64,000 nt of DNA from assembly GCF_020103725.1 (NCBI RefSeq), contig NZ_JAHXBG010000010.1, positions 333,659 through 397,658 of the forward strand, in the 5' to 3' direction. The notes under the pieces were generated by a model. That model saw only the letters and a list, made by a program, of their open reading frames with translations. It ran no database searches and was not told the origin of the DNA. Below are positions 36,425 through 46,179 of the stretch, one piece after another. The position numbers and the translations under genes are program-made. Origin of the DNA: Hyalangium gracile. GTDB taxonomy: Bacteria > Myxococcota > Myxococcia > Myxococcales > Myxococcaceae. Position 1 is the stretch's first letter; each line of letters starts with the position of its first letter.

Positions 36425-36560
36425 ATCCCCCTGGAGGGAGGCTCCTGTGCCAGGGAACGGCCTGGCCAGGGAGGCGCCCTGTGCGCGAACCAGTAGCCAA
36501 CTGGTATGACAAGTAGACCAGTTCGGAAGAACCGCGCCCGACAGGAGGGTGGACCGGCCG
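36425..36560. repeat. intergenic repeat element, copy 1 (inverted match at 48008-48130)
   Basis: The core at 36498-36527 (AACTGGTATGACAAGTAGAC then CAGTTCGGA) recurs in opposite orientation near 48033-48064. Similarity extends both ways: towards CTGGAGGGAGGCTCC on one side and CGCGCCCGACAGGAGGG on the other. The core has short inverted arms (AACTGGT / ACCAGTT). It lies in the upstream region of the M1 peptidase gene. Confidence 0.65.
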
Positions 36561-36669
36561 CGGGGGGGCCTGAACCCTCTGCTCGTTTCAGGTTGAGCAG
36601 CCTTTTACGGGAGACGTGAAACCTGGCCCGGGGCGAACCCGACCGCCGCCTATATAAGGAGGCGATACC
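36561..36669. other. remainder of intergenic region between CARDB and M1 genes
   Basis: Besides the repeat, this region has a short CGCCT...AGGCG hairpin around 36648-36662 with an A/T-rich loop, just after the CARDB stop on the minus strand, possibly a weak terminator. Nothing else is recognised. Confidence 0.3.
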
Positions 36670-38646
36670 TCAGTTCCGCGTGGCGACGGTGGCAGTGAAG
36701 GACGGCGCCGACGGGAACCGGGCCGGCGCGTGCAGGGCGGCCAGCGTGGAGCCCGCCGCCAGCGAGCCTCCCACCCGGCTGTTGTTGTCCTTCAGCAGCT
36801 CCGGCTCTCCGCCGTACACGTCGGCGATGGCGCCCAGGAACCACGTGCCCTGCGGAACACCAGCGCCACTGGAGATGGAGACCGTGGTGCACTCCCCCGC
36901 CGCGAGCGCCGGCAGGCTCACGTCTCCCAGCAGCGTGTCCGAGACCGTGACGGTTGCATCGCTCGACACGAAGAGGCCGACCCGAGCGCCCTCGCCGCTG
37001 CTCCGCGTGCCCTCGTTGCACACCTCCACCTGGCCCATGAAGGCCTGCGCGTCCCGCAGGTAGGCCGGACCGGCGACGCGCGAGACGGACAGGTCCGCCC
37101 GGTCCCCCACTCCGACGAGGCTCCCCGCCCGGAGGTTGTTGCTCTCGGACAGCTCCGCCACGGCGTTGTCGCCATCCACGTAGGCGCCCACGTACCAGGC
37201 TCCCTCCCGCACGTTGGCCAGGCCCGTCAGCTCCACGGGCGTGCACTCGCCGGCCCGCAGCTCGGACACCGGCGCGAGGCCCAGCAGGGCGTCGGCGGTG
37301 GTGATGGTCGCATCCAGCGACAGGAAGAAGGCCACGGCGGTGGCGGCGCTCCGGGCCGTGCCCTGGTTGCACACCGTCGCGGTGGCTCGCACCGACTGCG
37401 CGACCGCCACGCTGCCAGGCCCGCTCACCGAGGAGACCGCGAGGTCCGGCGCGCTGCCCGCCGGAGTCCGCTGGCCGAGCCGAACGTTGTTGCCCTCCAC
37501 CAGCTCCGACACGGTGTTGGCCCGGTCCACCCACGCCGCCAGGTACCACAGCCCGCTGCCCACGCTCGCGGAGCCACGGATGCTGACCGGAGCGCACTGG
37601 CCCGGCGCCAGGGACTCGACCGGGGCGCTGCCCACCAGGATGTCCGCGGCGGAGAGCGCGGAGTCCGCCGTCAGGTACGCCTCCACCTGGGTGGACGCCG
37701 CCACGTTGCCCTGGTTGCACACCGTGGCCGTCAGCGCGATGGGCTCGGAAGAGCCGCTCGGCAGGCTGGACGGGCCGCTCACGGCGGACACGGTGAAGTC
37801 CGGCCCGTCATCCACCACCACGCGGCTGCCGAGCCGGATGTTGTTCTGCTCCTCCAGCTCCGGCACGGCGTTGGCGCGGTCCACCCACGCCGCCACGTGC
37901 CACGGGCCGCGAGGCACTCGCGCCGAAGAGGAGACCACCACCGTGGTGCACTGGCCCTCGGACAGCGGGCCCGAAGAGGCACTGCCCACCCACGTATCAT
38001 CCGCGGCCACGGTGGTGTCCGCCGACAGATAGACGTCCACGTCCGCCGAAGCGGCGACAGTGCCCGGGTTGCACACCTGGACGCTCGTCTCGAAGCGAGC
38101 GGACGGAGACACGCTGGCCGGAGCGCTCACCTGCGCCACCTGGAGCTCCGCGCCGGAGCCGATGGCCATGCGCGTCCCCACGCGGGTGTTGTTCGTCTCG
38201 GACACCTCGCTCACGGCGCCGTCGGAGTCGATGACCGCGCCCAGGTACCAGAGCCCGTTGGCCACGCTCACCGGGCCCCGCGTCCGCACGTTCAGCGTGG
38301 CGCACTGCTTCGAGTGCAGCGTCCCCGTCGGCGCGCTGCCCACCAGCGTGTCCTCGGCGGTGATGCTCGGGTCCGCCGACAGATAGAGCTTCACCTGCGA
38401 GTCGGCGCTGCCCGCGCCCTGGTTGCACGCCGCCACCGTGACGAAGTAGCCGCTGCCGGACGTGGCGCTCGCGGGCCCCGTCACCGAGGCCACCCACAGG
38501 TCCGCCTTGCCGGAGGTGGTGATGGCACCCACCACCGAGTCCAGGAAGAGCTCCGCCGGACCCGAGCTCCCGCCCGTGCACCCGGCGGCCATCGCGCTGG
38601 CCATCAGCAGGGAGACCCACCAACCCTGTCGATGTGCTGCCCTCAT
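36670..38646 (-). CDS. lipoprotein with five CARDB repeats
   Basis: 658 aa from ATG 38646; lipobox AMAAGC. Five tandem units of about 118 residues follow, each starting with a strand like ADLWVASVTGP, PDLAVSSVSGP or ADLSVSRVAGP, with a central VCNQG and ending in VSELxExNNxRxG. These are CARDB (cell adhesion-related, Ig-like) domains, predicted surface-exposed adhesive or scaffolding modules. The fifth repeat is followed by a short tail. The repeats are similar at DNA level, so copy number could vary. Confidence 0.9.
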   Translation of the reverse strand: MRAAHRQGWWVSLLMASAMAAGCTGGSSGPAELFLDSVVGAITTSGKADLWVASVTGPASATSGSGYFVTVAACNQGAGSADSQVKLYLSADPSITAEDTLVGSAPTGTLHSKQCATLNVRTRGPVSVANGLWYLGAVIDSDGAVSEVSETNNTRVGTRMAIGSGAELQVAQVSAPASVSPSARFETSVQVCNPGTVAASADVDVYLSADTTVAADDTWVGSASSGPLSEGQCTTVVVSSSARVPRGPWHVAAWVDRANAVPELEEQNNIRLGSRVVVDDGPDFTVSAVSGPSSLPSGSSEPIALTATVCNQGNVAASTQVEAYLTADSALSAADILVGSAPVESLAPGQCAPVSIRGSASVGSGLWYLAAWVDRANTVSELVEGNNVRLGQRTPAGSAPDLAVSSVSGPGSVAVAQSVRATATVCNQGTARSAATAVAFFLSLDATITTADALLGLAPVSELRAGECTPVELTGLANVREGAWYVGAYVDGDNAVAELSESNNLRAGSLVGVGDRADLSVSRVAGPAYLRDAQAFMGQVEVCNEGTRSSGEGARVGLFVSSDATVTVSDTLLGDVSLPALAAGECTTVSISSGAGVPQGTWFLGAIADVYGGEPELLKDNNSRVGGSLAAGSTLAALHAPARFPSAPSFTATVATRN

Positions 38647-38748
38647 GGACTGCCTCCCAGCGCGAACACCCGGAAGTGAACAGGAATGCTTCACTAATCC
38701 GCTGAGAGAGAACTTTCAGCCATCCTTCCCAGAAAATCCAGCTTAATA

Positions 38749-38770
38749 CGCCTTCAAAGATGAAAAGGCG
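38749..38770 (-). terminator. possible hairpin terminator of the EF-hand gene
   Basis: CGCCTT and AAGGCG form a 6-bp stem around a 10-base loop, about 70 bases past the stop of the minus-strand gene ending at 38841; short A/T-rich sequence follows. Confidence 0.35.
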
Positions 38771-38840
38771 AACTCTGGCAGGTCGAATTGGACTCGCACT
38801 GTCCGAAGATAGGCAGGAGGAGGCTCTTCCCGTGTGCGCT

Positions 38841-41114
38841 TCAGGGCGCTGCTGAGGGCGGAGGTGCGCTGGAAGGAGAAGGAGTCGCGGTGCCAGGGGG
38901 TGGCGTCTCGGCGGGCAGCAGCGCGCCGCACGTCTGGGAGGACAGCCACTGGTGGCCGCAGGCGAAGCGGGCCAGCGGGGCGCGGGCCTGCCAGAAGAGG
39001 GCTCCGAGGATGAGGACCACCACCAGGAGCTTCACGAGCCCTGGGATGCCCTCCTCCTGCTCCGCCTCCTCGTCGCCGCGCAAGGCGGAGACGGTGGAGC
39101 GCAGCGAGTCGGTGCGATCGATGGTGGAGCCCTTGGGCAGCCGCGGCTTCCGGGTGACGAGCGCGGCCAGGTCCGGCGTGAGCATCAGCCGATCGTTGAG
39201 CGCCCAGCCCGAGCCCTCCAGCAGCAGCGCGAGGTTGCGCCGCCGCAGCTTGAGCCACCCGAACAGCCCCGCCGGGAGCATGACGGCCGCGGCGATGGTG
39301 ATGGCCGCCGAGAGGACGTCCACCAGGGTGAGCGACCTGGCCTGCGACACGATGAAGGCCAGCGACGAGCCCAGGGCGGCGAACGCGATGCCCCCCGCGG
39401 CGATGAGGCCCGCGAGCCCTCCGCCTTGCGCCGGAGCCGCGGCGGGAGCGGCCCCGGGCGCGGTGGCGGCGGCGGTCGCCGCGGCGGTGGTGCTGGCATA
39501 GCCCTTCTCGAGCTGCTCCTCGAAGGCCTTGTCCCCGGAGGACGCGAAGGCCTCCACCTTCGAGGAGATGAAGCGGCCGATGCGCTGGAACGGCATGGTC
39601 ATCGCTTCCCAGAGCGAGACGGGCTGGCGGAAGACATGGGTGACCAGGGCGTCGTACTCCTTGCCCTCGACGTCATGGAAGATGCCGCGCTTGCCCACCT
39701 CGAGGTAGGCGCTGCGCCCGCGCGTGACGGGGACGGCCACCTCGTAGCCCGGGCCACCCTCCCTGGGCGTCACCTGCACATAGAGGATGCAGGTGGTGCC
39801 CTGGCTGGTGAGCGCGGCGTGAGCGGCGCGAGGCTGGGCCAGCACCGCCAGCGTGTACTTGCGGCCACCGAGGATGAGCGTGCCCTTCTCGAAGAGGGCG
39901 CGCTTCTTCGCGGTGTAGAGGTCCGGCATGCTGATGAAGTTGTTGGCGAACGGCAGCAGCCAGCGCTGGAAGAGGATGAGCCGCTCCAGCTCGGTGATGG
40001 CGTCCAGCTCCTCCTTGAGCGCCAGGTCCGCCTGGCTGGCGGCCTCGAGCGTGGCCAGGTCCCCATCGGCGATGGAGGGCAGCTCGGCCACCATGCCGCG
40101 CACGGGGCTGGCGTCGAACGTGGCCTGCCAGGCCAGCACGGCGTCGGCCTTGGAGGACAGCTCCTTCCAGGCCGCGTCGCTCAGCTTCTCCGCGTCTGCG
40201 GTGACGGGCGCGGCCACGTCCTTGCGGAACGCCTCCAGCACCTCGAAGGCAGGCCCTCGGTACAGCTCGGCCCAGGTGAGCCCCCCCGAGGGCTTCGGCG
40301 GGGCGATGGGGAGCACCGCCGCGGCCTTCTCCAGCGCGGCGGTGTCTCCCAGCGCGCCCTCCACGCGGCCGGCGGGGAGCTTGAGGCTGGCCGCGGCGTC
40401 GGGCTGGGCGGCCACCACGCGGCACTGGAGGAAGTACGCGTCCAGCAAGGGCTTCACCGCGGCGATGCGCCGGGCGCGCTCCAGGCTCGGCTCGCCCCAG
40501 ACGTGGACGGCCTCCTTCTGGGCCATGTGCGTGAGCAGCGCGGCGCGCGCCTCGCGGAAGCGCTGGAGCGTGGGAGGATCGATGCCGGCCTGTCCCGCGC
40601 GGTTCTTCACCTCGGGGAAGGCGGCCATGATGCGCGCGGCCAGCCCGCGCACCTTTTCCGGCAGAAAGGCGGGAGCGACGATGCCATCGCCGTTGAGGCC
40701 CGCCTCGCGCAGCACCTTCTCGCTGGCGCGCACCTGCTCCAGGGAGATGCGCGCGGTGTCGGTGACCTTCAGGGCGCCGAGGATGCGCAGCGCCGCGGCC
40801 CGCAGCTTCGCCCCCTCGGGCGAGAGCGCGTCCATCTCGAGCACGTCGCTGCGAGCATCCGCGCCCTTTCGGGACTGGAGGAGCTTCGCCGTGTGCTTCA
40901 CGGCCTCGCGGACCTCTGCGACGCGGATGCGCCCGTTGCCATCGGCGTCCATGAAGGACAGGAAGCGCGGGTCACACTGGAGGCCCTCGAGCGGACACGC
41001 GGTGGCCATCCACTGCGTCTCGGGGATGTGGATGGCCTCGACGAGCGCGTCGAAGTGAGGAATGTCGACCTGGAGGGAGCCGCCATAGCGGCGATACACG
41101 AGCGGAGTGGCCAT
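38841..41114 (-). CDS. large membrane protein with EF-hand-like motif
   Basis: 757-aa protein of unknown function. FMDADGNGRIRVAEV near residue 55 is an EF-hand loop. A long soluble region follows (residues 80-520), then Ala/Pro linkers, two hydrophobic segments (IAAGGIAFAALGSSLAFIV; LSAAITIAAAVMLPAGLFGWL), an acidic stretch with EEAEQEEGIPGL, and a last helix (VKLLVVVLILGALFW). A Pro/Ser tail ends it. No catalytic motif was recognised. The start at 41114 is chosen because the extension to 41153 has no signal. Confidence 0.65.
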   Translation of the reverse strand: MATPLVYRRYGGSLQVDIPHFDALVEAIHIPETQWMATACPLEGLQCDPRFLSFMDADGNGRIRVAEVREAVKHTAKLLQSRKGADARSDVLEMDALSPEGAKLRAAALRILGALKVTDTARISLEQVRASEKVLREAGLNGDGIVAPAFLPEKVRGLAARIMAAFPEVKNRAGQAGIDPPTLQRFREARAALLTHMAQKEAVHVWGEPSLERARRIAAVKPLLDAYFLQCRVVAAQPDAAASLKLPAGRVEGALGDTAALEKAAAVLPIAPPKPSGGLTWAELYRGPAFEVLEAFRKDVAAPVTADAEKLSDAAWKELSSKADAVLAWQATFDASPVRGMVAELPSIADGDLATLEAASQADLALKEELDAITELERLILFQRWLLPFANNFISMPDLYTAKKRALFEKGTLILGGRKYTLAVLAQPRAAHAALTSQGTTCILYVQVTPREGGPGYEVAVPVTRGRSAYLEVGKRGIFHDVEGKEYDALVTHVFRQPVSLWEAMTMPFQRIGRFISSKVEAFASSGDKAFEEQLEKGYASTTAAATAAATAPGAAPAAAPAQGGGLAGLIAAGGIAFAALGSSLAFIVSQARSLTLVDVLSAAITIAAAVMLPAGLFGWLKLRRRNLALLLEGSGWALNDRLMLTPDLAALVTRKPRLPKGSTIDRTDSLRSTVSALRGDEEAEQEEGIPGLVKLLVVVLILGALFWQARAPLARFACGHQWLSSQTCGALLPAETPPPGTATPSPSSAPPPSAAP

Positions 41115-41212
41115 GAGCGCGCGCAAGCAAGCACAACTTCCCCGGAAGTTCACGCGCTGCGAGGCCCGGAGGGAGCGCGCTCGGACTCGAGGCGCTCCCG
41201 GCCCGTCAGCAG

Positions 41213-41665
41213 CTACTTGCCCACGCGCATGAGCGTGGCGGTGGTGGTGAACGAGCCCGGATAGGTATCACCATAGAGCACGGCGTTCAGGGTGCCCGAG
41301 TAGGTGAGCTGGACGACCTTGCCGTTGCTCGTCGCCGAGCCCGCCTTGAACGTCATCGTGACGCGGACTCCGTCGACGCTCTCGGTGCACGAGGAGCCCT
41401 GGGCGACGAGCGCGACACCGTCCTGGACATTGAGGGGGATGACGCAGTTGGGAGCGGAGGGGTCGGTGAGGATGAGATCGGACCCGATCCCCTCCGAGAT
41501 GGTCACCGTGCCGCCGAGCTGGGTGGTGTTGTCCTCATAGTCGTCGATGGACATCGTCGCGGTGCCCGACGCGGTGTAGGTCCCCACGAAGTCGTGGCCG
41601 GAGCCGCCACAGGCGGTGACGAGGGTGCTGAGCAACAGGGCGGAGATGAAACGCAGGCTCTTCAT
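41213..41665 (-). CDS. small beta-rich lipoprotein
   Basis: 150-aa lipoprotein (signal MKSLRFISALLLSTLVTAC). The mature part is strand-rich with VGTYTASGTATM, GGTVTISEG and VQLTYSGTLNAVL, and contains two Cys that could pair. No family recognised; such small lipoproteins are common in myxobacteria. Confidence 0.68.
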   Translation of the reverse strand: MKSLRFISALLLSTLVTACGGSGHDFVGTYTASGTATMSIDDYEDNTTQLGGTVTISEGIGSDLILTDPSAPNCVIPLNVQDGVALVAQGSSCTESVDGVRVTMTFKAGSATSNGKVVQLTYSGTLNAVLYGDTYPGSFTTTATLMRVGK

Positions 41666-42091
41666 GATGAGGCTTCCTTTCGAGCGCGGCGCGGAGTGGA
41701 GAGAGACGGACAGCCAGGTGCGCCGCGAGCGGTGCGGCCCTGTGCAGCCGGCTTGCCAACGCGCGCGCTCTCGCGCGTCACCCCCGCGAAGCTCCGCGGA
41801 TCCGAGTCTCTTCAGTCACTTGGGTGTGGCGCTCCCAGTCGCGCCGCGTGGGACGGCTGTCGCCACAGTCTCTGGAGCGAGACGGTCACCGTCCGTGGAG
41901 TGAGACGGCTCGTCGAGTCAACCCCGTGCGCGTGCACAGGGGCGACGTCGCGCGCTCGACGCTCGGAATCTCCGCGCCACATAAACTAACAAATCCCCAA
42001 GGAAATCCAAGGGGTTGACCAATCCGTCGCCAGGGTTCACCTTGCGCCACGGATCCGGGTGGAAGCCGCCGGCTCCAGCGCGAGGATTTCC
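41666..42091. other. 426-base divergent intergenic region
   Basis: Separates a minus-strand lipoprotein gene and the plus-strand helicase gene. It contains two imperfect direct repeats of GGAGYGAGACGG (about 41876 and 41903) and an A/T-rich stretch near 41985-42015 with CCCCAAGG...CCAAGGGG symmetry, which may hold a promoter or operator. No coding sequence is credible here. Confidence 0.35.
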
Positions 42092-44197
42092 ATGAGCCAG
42101 CCACAGGAAGAACTCAGCGCCCAGGCGCGCGCCATCATCGAGGAGGAGGAGGCGCTGCTCGAGCGCGTGCGCTCGGCGATCCAGGCGGCGCGGATCCGGT
42201 CGAGCAAAGGCCAGGACCGAAGCGCGCTGCTCGAGCGGCTCACCGAGCTGCGCGACGAGGCGAGCACCGCCGTCGAGAGCGACCTGCCCGCCCTCTTCCA
42301 GCAGCTGGACAACACGCGCGGCCTCCTCGAGCGCGACGCCTCGGCGACGCTGCCCGACTCGAACACGCCCTACTTCGCGCATCTGCGCCTGAAGCGGCAC
42401 GAGGGCACCTCGAACGAGTACCTGCTGGGGCGCACCACCTTCACGGACGCGCAGGTGGGCGTGCGCATCATCGACTGGCGCTTCGCCCCCGTGGCGCGCG
42501 TCTTCTACGGCTACGAGGAGGGCGACGACTACGAGGAGTGGTTCGGCGAGCGGCTCGCCGAGGGCGTCGTCGAGGCCCGGCGGCTGGTGGTCCTCGAGCG
42601 CGGCGTGCTCACCCGCATCCGCGCCGGCACGCTCCACCTGGAGCGGACGCCCGAGGGAGCGTGGCGAGAGGTCGGCGGCCTCACCTCCGTGCTCTCGGGC
42701 GGAGCGGGCACGGCGGTGCGAGCCGGCAGCCTCGGCGTGGGCACGGGCGAGGCCGGGCGCGCGGCCCGGTTCGACGTCACCGCGCAGCTCGATGCCGAGC
42801 AGTTCCAGGCGCTCCAGGTCGCCGCGGACCAGCCGCTGCTGGTGCTGGGGAGCGCCGGCAGCGGGAAGACGACGGTGGCCCTGCACCGGCTGGCGAAGAT
42901 TACCTTCGATCTGCGCGCGGCCTCGCTGCCCTCGAGGATGAAGGTCATCGTCCCCGAGGAGGGCCTGGCGCGGCTGTCCAAGCGACTGCTCGCCCCGCTG
43001 GAGCTGCGCAACGTGTCCGTGGAGACGCTCGACGCCTGGGCCTACGCCACGGCCTGCACGGCGTTCGGGGTGAAGTCCATCGCGCTGTCCCCGGACAAGC
43101 CGGCCCTCACCGCGCGGCTCAAGCGCCACCCGGCCTTGCGGCCCGTGCTGGAGCGCCAGCTCGGAAAGCGGAAGCTGTCGGACCCGTCGCTGAAGAAGCT
43201 GCGCAAGCGGCTGGCGGAGGTGCTCACCGACCGGACGCTGCTGGCCGAGGTGGTGGCCGCCTCGAAGGGAGACCTGCCCACCACGGCCATCGAGGACACG
43301 GTGCGGCACACGATGCTGCAGCTGGCCACCCCGCTGACGCAGGAGTTCGAGGGGTACGATCCGGAGGCGCTGGCGACCGTGGACGGACTGTCCCTGGACC
43401 AGTCCACACCGGACGAGCTGGCGGGCACCGTGGACGTGGAGGACCTGCCGCTGCTGCTCTTCCTCAAGATGCGGCACGGGCACCTGGGCACGGACCCGCT
43501 GGCGCACGTCGTGCTCGACGAGGCGGAGGACTTCTCGCTCTTCGAGCTGGCGGTGGTGGGCCAGCAGCTGGGCCGGACGCGCAGCTGCACGCTGGCGGGC
43601 GACGAGATGCAGCAGACCACGACGAGCTTCGCCGGCTGGCCCACCGCCATGGCGGAGCTGGGCGTCAAGGACGCGGCGACGGTGCGGCTCTCGGTGTCCT
43701 ACCGCTGCCCCAGGCCCGTCATCGAGCTGGCGCGCCACGTCCTGGGCCCCCTGGCGCCCGAGGCTCCGCCCAAGAACGCGCGCGAGGGCGTGCCGGTGGG
43801 CTTCCACCACTTCCCGGAGGAGGCGCAGGCCTGGCTCTTCGTCCGGGACGCGCTGAAGGATCTGCTCGACCGGGAGCCGCGCGCCTCGGTGGCCGTCATC
43901 GCCAGCACGCCCGAGGCCGCGCGGGCCTTCCACAAGGTGGTGGATGACATGCCGGCCGTGCGCCTGGTGCTGACGGGAGACTTCACCTTCGAGCCCGGCG
44001 TGGACGTCACGGACGTGGAGAGCATCAAGGGCCTCGAGTTCGACTACGTCATCCTCCCGGATGCCACGGCGCGAGCCTGGCCGCAGACGGACGAGACCCG
44101 GCGCAAGCTGCACGTGGCCATCACCCGCGCCTCGCACCAGCTCTGGGTCATCTCCTCGGGGCTGCGCTCGCGACTGCTGCCCGCCTCCCTCGCCTGA
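42092..44197 (+). CDS. UvrD/HelD-like superfamily 1 helicase
   Basis: 701 aa. Walker A GSAGSGKTT near residue 255 follows an N-terminal coiled-coil arm (EELSAQARAIIEEEEALLER). Later motifs are HVVLDEAEDFS (Walker B), AGDEMQQTT, SVSYRCPRPV, VESIKGLEFDYVILPD and LHVAITRA. The N-terminal arm and the split between motifs I and II resemble HelD, which clears stalled RNA polymerase. An alternative is a generic ATP-dependent helicase. The start at 42092 puts GAGGA 7 bases upstream. Confidence 0.87.
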   Translation: MSQPQEELSAQARAIIEEEEALLERVRSAIQAARIRSSKGQDRSALLERLTELRDEASTAVESDLPALFQQLDNTRGLLERDASATLPDSNTPYFAHLRLKRHEGTSNEYLLGRTTFTDAQVGVRIIDWRFAPVARVFYGYEEGDDYEEWFGERLAEGVVEARRLVVLERGVLTRIRAGTLHLERTPEGAWREVGGLTSVLSGGAGTAVRAGSLGVGTGEAGRAARFDVTAQLDAEQFQALQVAADQPLLVLGSAGSGKTTVALHRLAKITFDLRAASLPSRMKVIVPEEGLARLSKRLLAPLELRNVSVETLDAWAYATACTAFGVKSIALSPDKPALTARLKRHPALRPVLERQLGKRKLSDPSLKKLRKRLAEVLTDRTLLAEVVAASKGDLPTTAIEDTVRHTMLQLATPLTQEFEGYDPEALATVDGLSLDQSTPDELAGTVDVEDLPLLLFLKMRHGHLGTDPLAHVVLDEAEDFSLFELAVVGQQLGRTRSCTLAGDEMQQTTTSFAGWPTAMAELGVKDAATVRLSVSYRCPRPVIELARHVLGPLAPEAPPKNAREGVPVGFHHFPEEAQAWLFVRDALKDLLDREPRASVAVIASTPEAARAFHKVVDDMPAVRLVLTGDFTFEPGVDVTDVESIKGLEFDYVILPDATARAWPQTDETRRKLHVAITRASHQLWVISSGLRSRLLPASLA

Positions 44198-44361
44198 GCG
44201 GGACACTCGGCTCAGCGGGCAGTGGAAGCGCCAGGATCGGACGAATCGTCGACCCGCTCTGTGTCGCATTCGTCGAATGGAGCTCACTCCCGCCCCCCAC
44301 GGCTTGGGCGCCTGGGGGAGGAGGTGGTTACCCTCGGCACATCCTCAAAGGAGGAACCTGC

Positions 44362-44784
44362 ATGTCGAGTGAGGTCCGGACACCTCCGGATGTGAACGCT
44401 GAGACTCCTGAAGCTCCCCCCGCTGCCTCGGCTCCCGAGCCGCAGCCGGTGCTGAGCGTGAATGACACCGGCGCGGTCAGCGCGCGCAAGCGGGGCAAGT
44501 CGGGCGCGACGGCCAGGACGGCTCGCACCACCGCCAGGCGCAAGCCCGAGAAGAAGCTGCCCGCCTCCCAGAAGACGGCGAAGAAGGCGGCGAAGAAGGC
44601 GGCGGGCACCAAGGGGCGGTTCAAGTCCACGACCGACGCGGCGGGCAGCTGGAAGTCGGCCGCGAAGCGCACCTCGGGCAGCAAGCCGACCGCCGCGCAG
44701 AAGAAGACGCCCAAGAAGTCCACCGCCCGGAAGGCGGCTCCGGCGCGCAAGGCGGCTCGCTCGAAGCGCACTGGCGGGCGCTGA
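44362..44784 (+). CDS. histone H1-like Lys/Ala-rich protein
   Basis: 140-aa protein. Residues 1-45 are acidic/Pro-rich; the remainder is Lys/Ala/Arg-rich with repeats such as KTAKKAAKKAAGTKGR, TPKKSTARKAAPARK. This resembles bacterial histone H1-like nucleoid proteins. AAAGGAGG precedes the ATG. It is probably a DNA-compacting protein; direct evidence is absent. Confidence 0.7.
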   Translation: MSSEVRTPPDVNAETPEAPPAASAPEPQPVLSVNDTGAVSARKRGKSGATARTARTTARRKPEKKLPASQKTAKKAAKKAAGTKGRFKSTTDAAGSWKSAAKRTSGSKPTAAQKKTPKKSTARKAAPARKAARSKRTGGR

Positions 44785-44881
44785 GCCCGCGGCCTCCGCG
44801 CGGGAACGACGGGCTCACGTGTGAAGCACGCGTGAACCCGGCGGCGCTCACTGCTTAGATGGCTCCACCAGGAGACATCGG

Positions 44882-45967
44882 ATGACCGCTGCGAACCTCT
44901 TGCCGGGTATCTCTTCCTCGAAGCTCGCCACCTCCCGACTCGGAACGCACCTGCTGTCGAGCGGCGCTCCCGGTGGCGAGCCCGTCGTCCTCCTCCATGG
45001 CAACGTCTCCTCGGGCCGCTTCTACGAGGAGCTCATGGCCGCGATGCCGCCGCGCTACCGGTGCCTGGCTCCGGACCTGCGCGGCTATGGCGGCTCGGAT
45101 CGCGCGCCCATCGATGCGACGCGCGGCATGCGCGACTTCTCCGATGACCTGTTCGAGCTCCTGAGCCAGCCGGAGGTGCTCCCCGCGAAGCGGAAGGTGC
45201 ACCTGCTGGGCTGGTCCGCGGGCGGCGGTGTCGCGATGCAGTTCGCCATCGATCACCCGGAGCGTGTGACCTCGCTGATCCTCATGGCGCCGGTGTCTCC
45301 CTACGGCTTCGGCGGCACGAAGGGCCTGGACGGGGCGCCCTGCTGGCCGGACTTCGCCGGGTGTGGCGGCGGCGGGGCGAACCCGGAGTTCGTCAAGCGC
45401 ATCGCGGGCCAGGACACCTCGGAGGAGAGCCCCTTCTCCCCGCGCAACGTGATGAACCAGTTCTACTTCAGGCCTCCGTTCCGGGTGCCGCGTGCGCGCG
45501 AGGACGTGCTCGTCTCGGAGATGCTCCGGATGGCCGTCAGCGATGGCACGTACCCGGGGAACATGGAGCCCTCGGCGAACTGGCCGGGCGTGGCGCCGGG
45601 CAGGCTGGGCATGAACAACGCCCTCTCGGGGCGCTACTGCAACCTCACGGCGCTCGCGGACATCTCGCCGCGCCCGCCCGTGCTGTGGATCCGAGGCGAC
45701 TCGGATCAGATCGTCTCGGACAGCTCGCTCTTCGACTTCGGCCAGCTCGGCAAGCTGGGCCTGGTGCCCGGCTGGCCGGGCGAGTCGGTGTTCCCTCCGC
45801 AGCCCATGGTGGGACAGATGCGCGCGCTGCTCGACAGGTACCGCGCGCGAGGCGGCACCGCTCGCGAGGAGGTGCTCGAGGGCGTGGGCCACTCGCCGCA
45901 CCTCGAGGCACCCGAGAAGTTCCGCGCGCTGCTCGTGGGCTTCCTGGAGCAAGTGGCACCTCGCTGA
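44882..45967 (+). CDS. alpha/beta hydrolase
   Basis: 361-aa alpha/beta hydrolase. HGNVSSGRF is the oxyanion-hole region, LLGWSAGGG holds the nucleophile Ser, RGDSDQIV the Asp and GVGHSPHLE the His. Between strands the cap region is long (about residues 140-240), with FAGCGGGGANPEF and Pro-rich segments. There is no signal peptide, so it is probably cytoplasmic. The substrate is unknown. Confidence 0.85.
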   Translation: MTAANLLPGISSSKLATSRLGTHLLSSGAPGGEPVVLLHGNVSSGRFYEELMAAMPPRYRCLAPDLRGYGGSDRAPIDATRGMRDFSDDLFELLSQPEVLPAKRKVHLLGWSAGGGVAMQFAIDHPERVTSLILMAPVSPYGFGGTKGLDGAPCWPDFAGCGGGGANPEFVKRIAGQDTSEESPFSPRNVMNQFYFRPPFRVPRAREDVLVSEMLRMAVSDGTYPGNMEPSANWPGVAPGRLGMNNALSGRYCNLTALADISPRPPVLWIRGDSDQIVSDSSLFDFGQLGKLGLVPGWPGESVFPPQPMVGQMRALLDRYRARGGTAREEVLEGVGHSPHLEAPEKFRALLVGFLEQVAPR

Positions 45968-46179
45968 GCGGCCCCGGGTGAGGCATTGCCTCCACGTGCG
46001 GCATCTATCCGCGAAGGTGCGCCAGGGGGAGAGAACAGCGGCAGATCCTGGCGCGGAGCGGAATTTTTCCGCTGCGGATCCGCGAAGAGTGCGGCGCGCG
46101 TCCACCTCCGCGCAGCGAGTCTCCGTTGACGTTTCGCCCCGGTGAGCGCTCCATTAGGAGGGTCAGAAAGGGGTGACTC

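Noticed and set aside
36307..36516. Short plus-strand frame ending NWYDK across the repeat element
   Set aside because: A similar NWYDK string arises from the second repeat copy, but the rest differs; no ribosome-binding site; it is a by-product of the repeat.
36498..36527. FadR/GntR-type operator (TTGTCATACCA-like) at the repeat core
   Set aside because: It fits the loose TNGTNNNACNA pattern, but the second copy lies between convergent genes and no GntR regulator is in the window; repeat element is the safer call.
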